Part shown: positions 29,360 to 37,333 of the stretch, one piece after another
Numbering within the stretch: the stretch's first letter is position 1
Layout: each line of letters starts with the position of its first letter
Assembly (NCBI RefSeq): GCF_000169455.1
Contig: NZ_AAYC01000001.1
Location: forward strand, 582,001 to 646,000
Length of the DNA: 64,000 nt
Direction: 5' to 3'
Source: Roseobacter sp. SK209-2-6
Lineage (GTDB): Bacteria > Pseudomonadota > Alphaproteobacteria > Rhodobacterales > Rhodobacteraceae
Translations under genes and position numbers: made by a program
Notes under the pieces: generated by a model
What the model saw: the letters and a program-made list of their open reading frames with translations, nothing else
Databases searched by the model: none
Told to the model about the DNA's origin: nothing

Positions 29360-29395
29360 CTCTGGGTGTCCTTTTCTGTGCTGCTGCGCGAATGC

Positions 29396-29794
29396 TCAGG
29401 TCTGGTCAGCGGAGGTCTCCGCCTCCATCTCAGCATAGGTCTGTTTGGCTAGTTTCAGGGCGTGATTGGCGCGGGGAACCCCGGCGTAGATTGCCACATG
29501 CTGAAAGGCCTCTATCACATCCTGTTTGCTGGCGCCGGTCCGTGCGGTGGCGCGGATATGCATTGGAATCTCGCTGAAATTCCCAAGGGCCGCCAAAAGA
29601 GCCAGGGTCAGCATGGAGCGTTCACGCGGTGCAATGCCATCGGAGGCCCAGACCGTGCCCCAGGCGCCTTCGGTGATCAGGGATTGAAAGGCGGTATCAA
29701 TATCAGTCTTGGCGTCCTCGGCGCGATCAACATGCGCATCGCCCAAGGTGGCGCGTCGGACGGACATTCCTATGTCAAAACGATTTTCTGTCAT
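29396..29794 (-). CDS. pcaC: 4-carboxymuconolactone decarboxylase
   Basis: A 132-residue AhpD-like fold decarboxylase converting 4-carboxymuconolactone to beta-ketoadipate enol-lactone. Conserved stretches are WASDGIAPRERSMLTLALL and EIPMHIRATARTGAS. It is the first gene of the operon, divergent from pcaQ with a 102-bp gap. The enzyme that makes its substrate (PcaB) and the next one (PcaD) are not in this window, unlike the common pcaDCHGB order. Confidence 0.93.
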   Translation of the reverse strand: MTENRFDIGMSVRRATLGDAHVDRAEDAKTDIDTAFQSLITEGAWGTVWASDGIAPRERSMLTLALLAALGNFSEIPMHIRATARTGASKQDVIEAFQHVAIYAGVPRANHALKLAKQTYAEMEAETSADQT

Positions 29795-29854
29795 GCCCTA
29801 TTCCTAGCCACTGTTCCTTGTCACTGTCCCGCGTGTTCTGGGTGATGGAACTGT

Positions 29855-29871
29855 TGCATATCAAAAATGCA
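29855..29871. promoter_or_regulatory. Candidate PcaQ binding site between pcaC and pcaQ
   Basis: TGCAT and ATGCA arms flank a 7-nt AT-rich spacer, and the segment fits the loose LysR T-N11-A layout. It lies centrally in the divergent gap, 26 bp from the pcaQ start. The match to the rhizobial PcaQ box is not obvious, so the assignment is positional. Confidence 0.4.
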
Positions 29872-29896
29872 CTGTATAATGCGAAAATATGGATAA

Positions 29897-30841
29897 ATGC
29901 ATGGCAAAAATGATATGAGATTGTCTGCTCAGCTCAAGCTGCGTCACCTGGAGGTCTTTGTTGAGGTGGCGCGCCAGAACAGTGTGACCCTGGCGGCTGA
30001 GGCGCTGGGGATGACCCAGCCTGCCGCAACTAGGGCCTTGCGAGAGCTGGAAACCGTCTGTGGCAAACCCCTGGTGGAGCGCGATGGCCGGGGTATTCGG
30101 CTCTCTGCCTATGGGGAGATGTTCCGGGATCACGCTGGGCGAAGTCTGGCGCTGGCCCGTGATGGCGTTTCTTTGCTGCAAGGGCTGGAAGCGGAAGAGG
30201 GGACAAGGCTGGCAATCGGTGCTCTGCCAACGGTCGCGGCCAATCTGGTGCCTGACGCTGTGGCGCAGATCAACGCCGAAGGTTCGCGCAGCCGCATTGG
30301 CGTGGTGTCCGGCGACAACAGATACCTTCTGGATCAGCTGCGGCGCGGGCATCTGGACTTGGTTGTCGGGCGCCTGCCTGCACCGGAACAGATGGCGGGG
30401 GTTGAGTTTCAGACGCTATTCCATGAGAGCGTCGCTGTTGTGGTATCCAACACACATCCGCTCGCATCTGAGGTGGAGCTTTCACCGGATACCTTTGAGA
30501 ATTTCCCGGTTCTGATGCCTACCGAGGGGTCTATCATCCGTCCTTTGGTTGAAGGCATGTTCCTGGAGCAAGGGATAATCGCACCCAAATTCCCTCTCGA
30601 GACGGTTTCATCTGAATTTGGACGCCGGTTCGTCTATCAGCATCAGGCCATCTGGATCATCAGCCAGGGTGTCGTCCAAGAGGATCTGGAGCAAGGCCGC
30701 ATGGTTCGCTTGCCCATTCAAACCTCTGGGACATCTGGCCCGGTCGGGATTTGTCTGCGAAGAGAGCATCAGCTCTCGCCGGCTGCGACACGTTTTAGTT
30801 CTGTTTTACGGGAGCTGAGCAAAAACCGGTTTCTGGTCTGA
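29897..30841 (+). CDS. pcaQ: LysR-family regulator of protocatechuate catabolism
   Basis: A 314-residue LysR protein with the N-terminal HTH RHLEVFVEVARQNSVTLAAE-type start and a C-terminal effector domain. Divergent placement beside pcaCHG identifies it as PcaQ, which in rhizobia activates pca genes in response to beta-carboxymuconate or beta-ketoadipate-level intermediates. An internal ATG at 29915 is an alternative start. It reads alone on the plus strand and converges with the TetR gene after 6 bp. Confidence 0.9.
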   Translation: MHGKNDMRLSAQLKLRHLEVFVEVARQNSVTLAAEALGMTQPAATRALRELETVCGKPLVERDGRGIRLSAYGEMFRDHAGRSLALARDGVSLLQGLEAEEGTRLAIGALPTVAANLVPDAVAQINAEGSRSRIGVVSGDNRYLLDQLRRGHLDLVVGRLPAPEQMAGVEFQTLFHESVAVVVSNTHPLASEVELSPDTFENFPVLMPTEGSIIRPLVEGMFLEQGIIAPKFPLETVSSEFGRRFVYQHQAIWIISQGVVQEDLEQGRMVRLPIQTSGTSGPVGICLRREHQLSPAATRFSSVLRELSKNRFLV

Positions 30842-30847
30842 AACAGG

Positions 30848-31459
30848 TCAGGAACGCAGGCTCGCCAGGGCCATGCTGGTCACATCGCGTGCGATTGTAT
30901 CGAGGAACTCCTGCGATGCCCCGCGTTCGGGGCGGAACCAAAAAACCGGTGAGTTGAGAATCAGCATCAGGCCTGCCACGGCGACAGTCAGATTGCGATC
31001 TTCAATAGAGCCCTCGCTGATTCCACGGGCGATTTGCTCTCGAAAAAGCAGCTCATAAGCCCGCTGTCCCTGTCGGACACGATCCTGCAGGTCCTTTTCC
31101 ACATCTGTAACCGCCTTGGCACGCGCGCCTGTGTAAGTCTGCAGAATCACCTTGTGGTAGGCAAGACTGTTCAGGACCGTATAGACATGAGTACGGCTCA
31201 TGTTGGTTAAACACGCCAGGGCCGGGAGTGCGGCGTCGACAACAGGTTCGACGGCAGAATGGGTGAAGCTAGCTGCGCGAAGTTGAACCGCCGCGAGCAG
31301 GGCACCCTTTGAGGGGAAATGATGGTAAATCCGACCTTTAGTAGATCCAAGCCGGGCGGCAATATCATCGATTGAAGCTGCTTCCGCCCCTAGCGACATA
31401 AAACACTCCGCCGCTGCGTCGAGGATTTCACGTTTTGAAGAGCTAAGGGGTTCGAGCAT
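30848..31459 (-). CDS. TetR-family transcriptional regulator
   Basis: A 203-residue regulator if started at ATG 31459; a GTG at 31510 would add 17 residues and neither has a strong ribosome site. The HTH is clear (REILDAAAECF...SIDDIAARLGSTKGRIYHHF). The ligand domain is variable. Divergence from the ABC transporter and acyl-CoA ligase operon suggests that it controls uptake and activation of the transported acid; a CoA ester would be a typical ligand in such units. Confidence 0.85.
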   Translation of the reverse strand: MLEPLSSSKREILDAAAECFMSLGAEAASIDDIAARLGSTKGRIYHHFPSKGALLAAVQLRAASFTHSAVEPVVDAALPALACLTNMSRTHVYTVLNSLAYHKVILQTYTGARAKAVTDVEKDLQDRVRQGQRAYELLFREQIARGISEGSIEDRNLTVAVAGLMLILNSPVFWFRPERGASQEFLDTIARDVTSMALASLRS

Positions 31460-31881
31460 CGTTGCGCCAAGGAAGAAAAAGGATCTTTGAGCTGGTAGCA
31501 GGCTTCCCACCTAGGGCGCAATCTCCGCATGATGTGAGGGTCAGAACCTGTGGCAAAGCACAGACAGCCGAGGGGATTCGGGTGTCGAAATCTTCGCTTG
31601 TGGGTTGATCGCAAGCAACACCAGAGACCGCATTGAGAAGAAACTTCTACAAGACGATTGAAAGTAGCCTAGGCGTGAAAAGGCCTAAAAAACAGGCTGT
31701 ATTTACCGTTCTGACGCTGGGTCGCTGCAATTGACAGGTCAAAAACATACTCTTTAGTCTGTTTTGCAGAGGCTGGGGAAATGCGCACTGGAGAAGGTGC
31801 CTGACGTTTTCGTGAACAGCACAAAAGGCCTGCTTGGCGCAGGCTTGTATTCCGCTCCCAAGAGGGCGGGGGGAGGACAAT
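31460..31881. other. Divergent regulatory region of the ABC importer operon
   Basis: This 420-bp stretch holds no credible gene. It contains TTGAC-AG-GTCAA (31731-31742), a perfect 5-bp dyad that also provides a TTGACA -35 box, followed by AT-rich sequence to about 31765. It ends in a strong GGGAGGA ribosome site at 31871-31877 that marks the TTG start of the first permease. Confidence 0.5.
31731..31742 (+). promoter_or_regulatory. Promoter/operator candidate of the importer operon
   Basis: TTGAC and GTCAA flank AG, and the left arm plus A forms a consensus TTGACA. The dyad overlapping a -35 box is a typical place for a TetR-type repressor to act. A matching -10 is not obvious 17 bp downstream (TTAGTC). 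Confidence 0.4.
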
Positions 31882-32757
31882 TTGGAAGTATTGCAGCTCT
31901 TGGTCAGCGGGCTTGCGAATGGCTGTGTCTACGGCTTGATCGCGCTTGGCTTTGTTCTGATCTACAAGGCCACAGAGGCGGTGAATTTCGCCCAGGGTGA
32001 CTTCATGATGCTTGGCGCCTTTGTGGCGCTTGGACTCACAAATGCGCAATATCTAGATTTGCCATTTTGGATCGCCGCACCCTTGACGATTTCGATCATG
32101 GCGGTGTTCGGGTATCTGCTGGATCTCTTTGTGCTTCGTCATCTTTTTGGGCAGAGTCAAACGGCTGTGGTCATTCTGACGATAGCTATGGGGTTTGTCC
32201 TGCGCTTTATCGCCGGCCTGATCTGGGGGCATGAGCCGCAGACATTGGAAAGCCCGCTGGCGCTTGGGGATTTGCAGTTTGGCGGCGTGGTGCTGGGCAT
32301 GGCGGATGTGGCGGTCATCGTGGTGACCTTCCTGCTGACCTGGTCGCTTTACCAGTTCTTTCAAAAAACCAAACTGGGTTTGGCGATGCAGGCAGCCAGC
32401 CAGAACCAGATGGCGGCCTATTTCATGGGGATCCCTGTAAAACGTGTGCAGGGGCTGATCTGGGGCTTGTCCGGGGCAACTGCAGCCGTTGCGGGGATAC
32501 TTTTTGCCTCCAAAGGGGCGATTGATCCAAACGCAGGACTTCTGGGGATTAAGGCCTTTGCGGCGGCAGTGATTGGCGGCTTTGGTTCCTTGCCTGGTGC
32601 ATTGGCCGGGGGGCTGATCGTTGGCGTCATCGAACCCTTTGCAGCCCGCTATTTTGCTGCTGGGTATTCGCAGATCGCTCCCTATGCGCTTTTGCTGGCG
32701 GTGCTGGTTTTCCGCCCGCATGGGCTGTTCAGCCAAGTGCGCGTAAAGAAGGTCTGA
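31882..32757 (+). CDS. Branched-chain amino acid-type ABC importer permease (LivH-like)
   Basis: A 291-residue inner-membrane permease with about eight TM helices. The TTG start at 31882 is chosen because GGGAGGA lies just upstream and the protein then begins LEVLQLLVSGLANGCVYG, the classic LivH start; the frame is open further to 31834. The conserved NFAQGDFMMLGAF segment follows. It pairs with the LivM-like permease 4 bp downstream. The transported molecule is probably a carboxylic acid rather than an amino acid, given the acyl-CoA ligase in the operon. Confidence 0.9.
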   Translation: MEVLQLLVSGLANGCVYGLIALGFVLIYKATEAVNFAQGDFMMLGAFVALGLTNAQYLDLPFWIAAPLTISIMAVFGYLLDLFVLRHLFGQSQTAVVILTIAMGFVLRFIAGLIWGHEPQTLESPLALGDLQFGGVVLGMADVAVIVVTFLLTWSLYQFFQKTKLGLAMQAASQNQMAAYFMGIPVKRVQGLIWGLSGATAAVAGILFASKGAIDPNAGLLGIKAFAAAVIGGFGSLPGALAGGLIVGVIEPFAARYFAAGYSQIAPYALLLAVLVFRPHGLFSQVRVKKV

Positions 32758-32761
32758 TCAG

Positions 32762-33847
32762 ATGCGGATCCATTTCAAAACCTCTTACGAACACGATATC
32801 CGACTGTTTCAGGACCGCTGGACCTTGGGTGTCTATGCTGCGCTTCTGGCTTTGGCTTTTGCGTTGCCCTACTTGATTGATGAGTTTTACCTTGGCGAAG
32901 TCACCAATGTACTGATCTGGGCGATTGCCGGTCTTGGTTTGATGTTGCTTACCGGTCAGACCGGCCAGGCCAGCCTGGGGCACGCGGCCTTTCTGGCGGT
33001 GGGCTGCTATACCAATACGATCCTGATTGAACAGGGTTTGCCCTTTGTCATTGCTTTCCCGCTTGCCGGGGTCATCACCGGTGTAATCGGAACGATAGTC
33101 GCCATTCCTGCACTTCGTCTGCATGGGATTTACCTGGCGATTGCCACCATTGCTCTGTCGATCCTGGCGGATGACATCATTGTTTTGATGGAGCCCTGGA
33201 CCGGTGGGGTTTCCGGCAAGTTCCCGGAAATGATAACTATTTTCGGGTTCGAGATCGAACGTTGGACCATGCCATCGCGGTTCTACTATCTGGTTCTGGT
33301 CGTCACTATTTGCTGCACATTGTTCTACCGCAATCTGCTGCGTTCCCCCTTGGGGCGTGCCTTTGCGGCGGTGCGCGATAGTGAGGTCTCTGCCACTGCG
33401 ATGGGCGTGCATATCGCGCGTACTAAGGCAACCGCCTTTGGGCTTTCCTGCATGATCACCGGCTGGGCCGGGGCCCTGATGGGCTACTATGCCGGCACCT
33501 TCAACAACGAGACCTTCTCGATCGTGATCTCCATCACCTTGTTGATGATGATTGTTATTGGCGGCTTAGGATCGATCCATGGTGCCTTTTTCGGGGCCGT
33601 AGTTGTCGCCTTCCTGCCGCAGGCGCTTTCGATCCTGAAGGATGGACTGGTTGGCGGTGGGGTTGCCATTCCAGGGCTGGAGACCGGGGTCTTTGGTATG
33701 ATCCTGATCCTGTTCATCCTGTTTGAGCCCATGGGTATCTACGGGCGTTGGCTCAAGATCCGCATCTGGCTGGAGCTCTTCCCCTTTGCCCGCAAAGACA
33801 TGTTCCGTCGCCAGAAATCCTATCTGAAAACGGAGCGCCTGAGATGA
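32762..33847 (+). CDS. Branched-chain amino acid-type ABC importer permease (LivM-like)
   Basis: A 361-residue permease with a hydrophilic N-terminal extension (about 25 residues) and roughly nine TM helices. The conserved family segment LTGQTGQASLGHAAFLAVG is present near residues 64-82. The C-terminus is basic (RRQKSYLKTERLR). It overlaps the first ATPase gene by 4 bp (ATGA). Confidence 0.9.
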   Translation: MRIHFKTSYEHDIRLFQDRWTLGVYAALLALAFALPYLIDEFYLGEVTNVLIWAIAGLGLMLLTGQTGQASLGHAAFLAVGCYTNTILIEQGLPFVIAFPLAGVITGVIGTIVAIPALRLHGIYLAIATIALSILADDIIVLMEPWTGGVSGKFPEMITIFGFEIERWTMPSRFYYLVLVVTICCTLFYRNLLRSPLGRAFAAVRDSEVSATAMGVHIARTKATAFGLSCMITGWAGALMGYYAGTFNNETFSIVISITLLMMIVIGGLGSIHGAFFGAVVVAFLPQALSILKDGLVGGGVAIPGLETGVFGMILILFILFEPMGIYGRWLKIRIWLELFPFARKDMFRRQKSYLKTERLR

Positions 33848-34611
33848 GCCTTTTGGAAATCAACAATGCCACGCTCAAATTCGGCGGTGTGGTCGCGGTG
33901 AATGATCTGAGCTTTTCGGTGGAGGAAGGCGAAGTCTATGCGATCGTCGGGCCCAATGGAGCCGGAAAGTCCACGGTCTTCAATCTGATCTCTCGCTTTT
34001 ATGAACCCTTCGCTGGCAAGTTTACTTTTGATGGTCAGAACCTGTTGGATCGCGAACCGGATGAAGTTGCGGATCTGGGCATTGCCCGGACCTTCCAGAA
34101 TATCGAACTCTTTGATCATGCGACCGTGCTGCAGAACCTACTGGTCGGCCGGCACCGGCACCGCAAGACCACACTTCTAGAGGAGATGTTCTTTGCCCCA
34201 CGTGTGCGGCGGGAAGAGCACCGTCACAGGGAGGCTGTGGAGGAGGTCATCGATTTCCTTGATCTGCAGCCTTACCGCAACAAGATGATCGCAGGGTTGC
34301 CTTATGGGGTGCGCAAAGTGGTGGAGCTGGGGCGTGCTCTTGCCTCTGGCCCGCGCCTGCTGCTCCTGGATGAGCCGGCTTCAGGCCTCTCGGTGGAGGA
34401 AACCCAGGACATGCGCTGGTGGATTGATGACATCCGCAAGCAGATGGGCATCACCGTTTTGATGGTGGAACACGATATGGGTCTGGTCTCTGGTGTTTCT
34501 GACCGGGTTCTGGCCTTGGCCGATGGCGCAAAACTGGCCGAAGGCACACCCGCAGAGGTGCAATCCAATCCGGCGGTGATCGAGGCCTATCTGGGAGCGG
34601 GGGCGGCGTGA
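33844..34611 (+). CDS. ABC importer ATPase (LivG-like)
   Basis: A 255-residue ATPase. Walker A is GPNGAGKST, the Q-loop region is ARTFQNIELF, the signature is the LivG variant LPYGVRK, Walker B is LLLLDEPASGLS, and the H-loop His is in VEHDMG. The start at 33844 is inside the end of livM; an upstream open frame was discarded. Together with the LivF-like partner it drives import. Confidence 0.92.
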   Translation: MSLLEINNATLKFGGVVAVNDLSFSVEEGEVYAIVGPNGAGKSTVFNLISRFYEPFAGKFTFDGQNLLDREPDEVADLGIARTFQNIELFDHATVLQNLLVGRHRHRKTTLLEEMFFAPRVRREEHRHREAVEEVIDFLDLQPYRNKMIAGLPYGVRKVVELGRALASGPRLLLLDEPASGLSVEETQDMRWWIDDIRKQMGITVLMVEHDMGLVSGVSDRVLALADGAKLAEGTPAEVQSNPAVIEAYLGAGAA

Positions 34612-35384
34612 TGGGGGAAGCTTTGCTGGAAATCAACAACCTGGAGAGCTTCTATGGCCCGATCATGGCGATCCGAGGGGTGTCATTGAAAGTTGACAAG
34701 GGGCAGATCGTAGCCGTGCTGGGGGCCAATGGCGCCGGTAAGTCCACATTGCTCAAGACCATTTCCGGGATCATGGATCCCGAAAAGGGCGAGGTGCTCT
34801 TCGATGGTCAACCGATCCAGGGGCACGAACCGCACAAGATTGTGGAGCAGGGCATCGTGCATGTGCCAGAGGGGCGTGAGGTGTTTCCACTTCTCACCGT
34901 GGATGAGAACCTTAGCCTTGGCGCCTATACGCGCGGTGACAGGGCAGAGATTGAGCGGGATCGGGAAATGGTCTTTGACTATTTTCCAATTCTGGCGGAA
35001 CGTCGTGGTCAAGAAGCTGGGACGCTTTCGGGTGGACAGCAGCAGATGCTGGCCATTGGCCGCGGGCTGATGCTGCGGCCAAAGATCATGTTGCTGGATG
35101 AGCCGAGCCTGGGCCTGTCTCCTCTGCTGGTGCAAGAAATCTTTGCTATTCTACGTCGCCTGAACAGCGAAGAGCATGTGACCATGATGCTGGTTGAACA
35201 GAACGCGCGCATTGCGCTGGAGCTCGCCGACATTGGCTATGTGATGGAGATCGGGCGCATCGTGATGGATGGTTCAGCGGATCGCCTGATGGAAAGCGAG
35301 GATATCAAATCCTTCTACTTGGGGCATCAGGAAGAAGGTCAGCGCGGCGAAAAACGCTGGAAACGCAAGAAGACCTGGCGCTAG
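34611..35384 (+). CDS. ABC importer ATPase (LivF-like)
   Basis: A 257-residue ATPase with Walker A GANGAGKST, signature TLSGGQQQ and Walker B LLDEPSLGLSP. The C-terminus has an unusual basic tail (GEKRWKRKKTWR) beyond the normal LivF end near the FYLG motif. Either GTG 34608 or ATG 34611 may start it; both overlap the LivG stop. The acyl-CoA ligase starts 10 bp later. Confidence 0.92.
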   Translation: MGEALLEINNLESFYGPIMAIRGVSLKVDKGQIVAVLGANGAGKSTLLKTISGIMDPEKGEVLFDGQPIQGHEPHKIVEQGIVHVPEGREVFPLLTVDENLSLGAYTRGDRAEIERDREMVFDYFPILAERRGQEAGTLSGGQQQMLAIGRGLMLRPKIMLLDEPSLGLSPLLVQEIFAILRRLNSEEHVTMMLVEQNARIALELADIGYVMEIGRIVMDGSADRLMESEDIKSFYLGHQEEGQRGEKRWKRKKTWR

Positions 35385-35394
35385 GGGGATTGAA

Positions 35395-37290
35395 ATGAAC
35401 ATGCAGACTTCAGTCACGGGGACACCCTCACAGATAGAAATCAATGGCGTCTCCTTTAATGCCGATCCTGGCCAACGCCCCATTCTGGTGGACGGTTGCG
35501 ATACCATTCCAAAACTGTTCGAGACCCGTTGCAAAACCCTGGGCGTCCGGACGGCGCACCGGGAAAAGGACATGGGGATCTGGAAGAGCTACTCTTGGTC
35601 GGATTACTGGGACCATGCCAAGTGGATCGGGCTGGGCCTCCTCTCTCTGGGTTTGAAACGCGGCGAGGTTATCTCGATCCTTAGCGAAGACAGGCGTGAG
35701 TGGCTTTACACGGATATGGGGGTGCAGGGGGCAGGCGGCATCGCCTCGGGTGTCTATACTACCGACTCCGCCGCGCAATTGGCCTATCTGGTCAATGACA
35801 GCGACAGCCGCTTCCTGTTTGTTGAAAACGATGAGCAGCTCGACAAATATCTGGAAATTGCGGATCAGGTTCCCGGCCTTGCCAAGGTCATCATCTATGA
35901 GCGTGATGGGCTGCATGACCTGGAACATGATGCCTGTTTATTCCTGGATGAGCTCTACGATCTGGGTCGCGCCTATGAGGCGCAGCATCCGGGCAGCTTT
36001 GAAGCGGAGATCGCGAAATCCCGACCTGAGGATACTGCGCTTTTGATCTATACCTCTGGCACCACTGGTATGCCCAAGGGCGCGATGCTGGGGCATGAGA
36101 ACGTGCTGGCCTCTATGGAGTCCGGGGCCCGCGCCCTGGAAGTGAGCCGTGAAGATGAGCAACTATGCTTTTTGCCGCTCTGCCACATTCTGGAACGCAA
36201 TGTCTCGGTCTATTTCCCGCTTGGCGCCGCTAGTACGGTGAATTTTGCTGAAAGCCCCGAGACGGTTTTTGACAACATGCAGGAAGTCTCACCCGCGACT
36301 TTCTTTGCGGTGCCGCGCGTTTGGGAGAAAATCTACTCGCGGGTGCTTGTCCTGGCACAGGAAGCAACGCCGCTGGGGCGCTGGGCTTTCCATCAGGCGA
36401 TCAAGGCGGGCGCAGCACGCGCCGACTATGTGATGACCGGAAGAGAGGCCCCCAGTGGTGTGTCTGCACGATATGCCTTTTGGGACTTTGCTGTCTTGCG
36501 CAACCTGCGGCGGATGCTGGGCATGGATAAGATGCGCCGGGGTGGCACCGGTGCGGCGCCCATCTCACCAGAGCTGTTGAAATGGTACTGGTCTATCGGT
36601 GTGCCCCTGATCGAAGGCTATGGAATGACCGAGAATGCGGGCATTTCCACCATCAACACGCTTGAGAAAAACAGCCCCGGCACAGTTGGGCGACCGGTTC
36701 CTGGCGTTCAGCTCAGGATCTCGGAGGAGGGAGAGATTCAAACTCTGGGCCTGAACAATTTTCAGGGCTACTGGCGTAACAATGAGAAGACCGCCGAGAC
36801 CTTTACCGCCGACGGCTGGTTGCGGACAGGGGATGTTGGCCGCGTTGATGAAAACGGGGATTTGACAATTACTGGTCGTATTAAAGATATAATTATTACA
36901 GCCGGAGGAAAAAATATTACCCCAGCGGAAATAGAAAGCCGCCTAAAATTTAGTCACTATATTGCCGATGCAGTTATTATTGGAGATCGGCGCAAGTATT
37001 TGACCTGTCTGATCATGATTGACCAGGAAAATGTGGAAAAGTTTGCACAAGACAGGAAGATACCCTTTAGTGATTTTGCGTCTCTTTGTGCTGCTCCGGA
37101 AGTTGTTGAACAAATTCGGCAAGAGGTCGAAGCGGTGAACAAGGATTTCGCCCGCGTTGAGCAAATCAAGGACTTCCGCCTGATCAATGTTCTTTTGACA
37201 GCAGAAGACGACGAGCTCACCGCGACTATGAAACTGAAACGCAGCTTCGTGGAGAAGAAACACAAGGCATTGATCGAAGAGATGTACTGA
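35395..37290 (+). CDS. AMP-forming acyl-CoA ligase (long-chain fatty acid-CoA ligase type)
   Basis: A 631-residue adenylate-forming enzyme. The P-loop LIYTSGTTGMPKGAM lies near residues 218-233, the A5 region GYGMTENAGI near 410, the hinge LRTGDVGRVDENGDL near 480, and the catalytic Lys region is at the C-terminus (ELTATMKLKR). It activates a carboxylic acid with ATP and CoA. Its place inside an ABC importer operon suggests that the imported acid is trapped as its CoA thioester. A stretch at about 36865-36990 is strikingly AT-rich, with rare codons such as ATA, CTA and AAT, although it encodes a conserved motif (GRIKDIIITAGGKNITPAEI). Confidence 0.92.
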   Translation: MNMQTSVTGTPSQIEINGVSFNADPGQRPILVDGCDTIPKLFETRCKTLGVRTAHREKDMGIWKSYSWSDYWDHAKWIGLGLLSLGLKRGEVISILSEDRREWLYTDMGVQGAGGIASGVYTTDSAAQLAYLVNDSDSRFLFVENDEQLDKYLEIADQVPGLAKVIIYERDGLHDLEHDACLFLDELYDLGRAYEAQHPGSFEAEIAKSRPEDTALLIYTSGTTGMPKGAMLGHENVLASMESGARALEVSREDEQLCFLPLCHILERNVSVYFPLGAASTVNFAESPETVFDNMQEVSPATFFAVPRVWEKIYSRVLVLAQEATPLGRWAFHQAIKAGAARADYVMTGREAPSGVSARYAFWDFAVLRNLRRMLGMDKMRRGGTGAAPISPELLKWYWSIGVPLIEGYGMTENAGISTINTLEKNSPGTVGRPVPGVQLRISEEGEIQTLGLNNFQGYWRNNEKTAETFTADGWLRTGDVGRVDENGDLTITGRIKDIIITAGGKNITPAEIESRLKFSHYIADAVIIGDRRKYLTCLIMIDQENVEKFAQDRKIPFSDFASLCAAPEVVEQIRQEVEAVNKDFARVEQIKDFRLINVLLTAEDDELTATMKLKRSFVEKKHKALIEEMY

Positions 37291-37309
37291 CGGTGCCCTT
37301 GGCGCACCG
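37291..37309 (+). repeat. Intercistronic hairpin before the binding-protein gene
   Basis: CGGTGC (37291-37296) and GCACCG (37304-37309) form a 6-bp stem directly after the ligase stop and ahead of the binding-protein ribosome site (GGGAGG). Such hairpins often protect the downstream, highly expressed binding-protein mRNA from decay. Confidence 0.45.
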
Positions 37310-37333
37310 CAAAGGAACTTAGGGAGGAAAACT

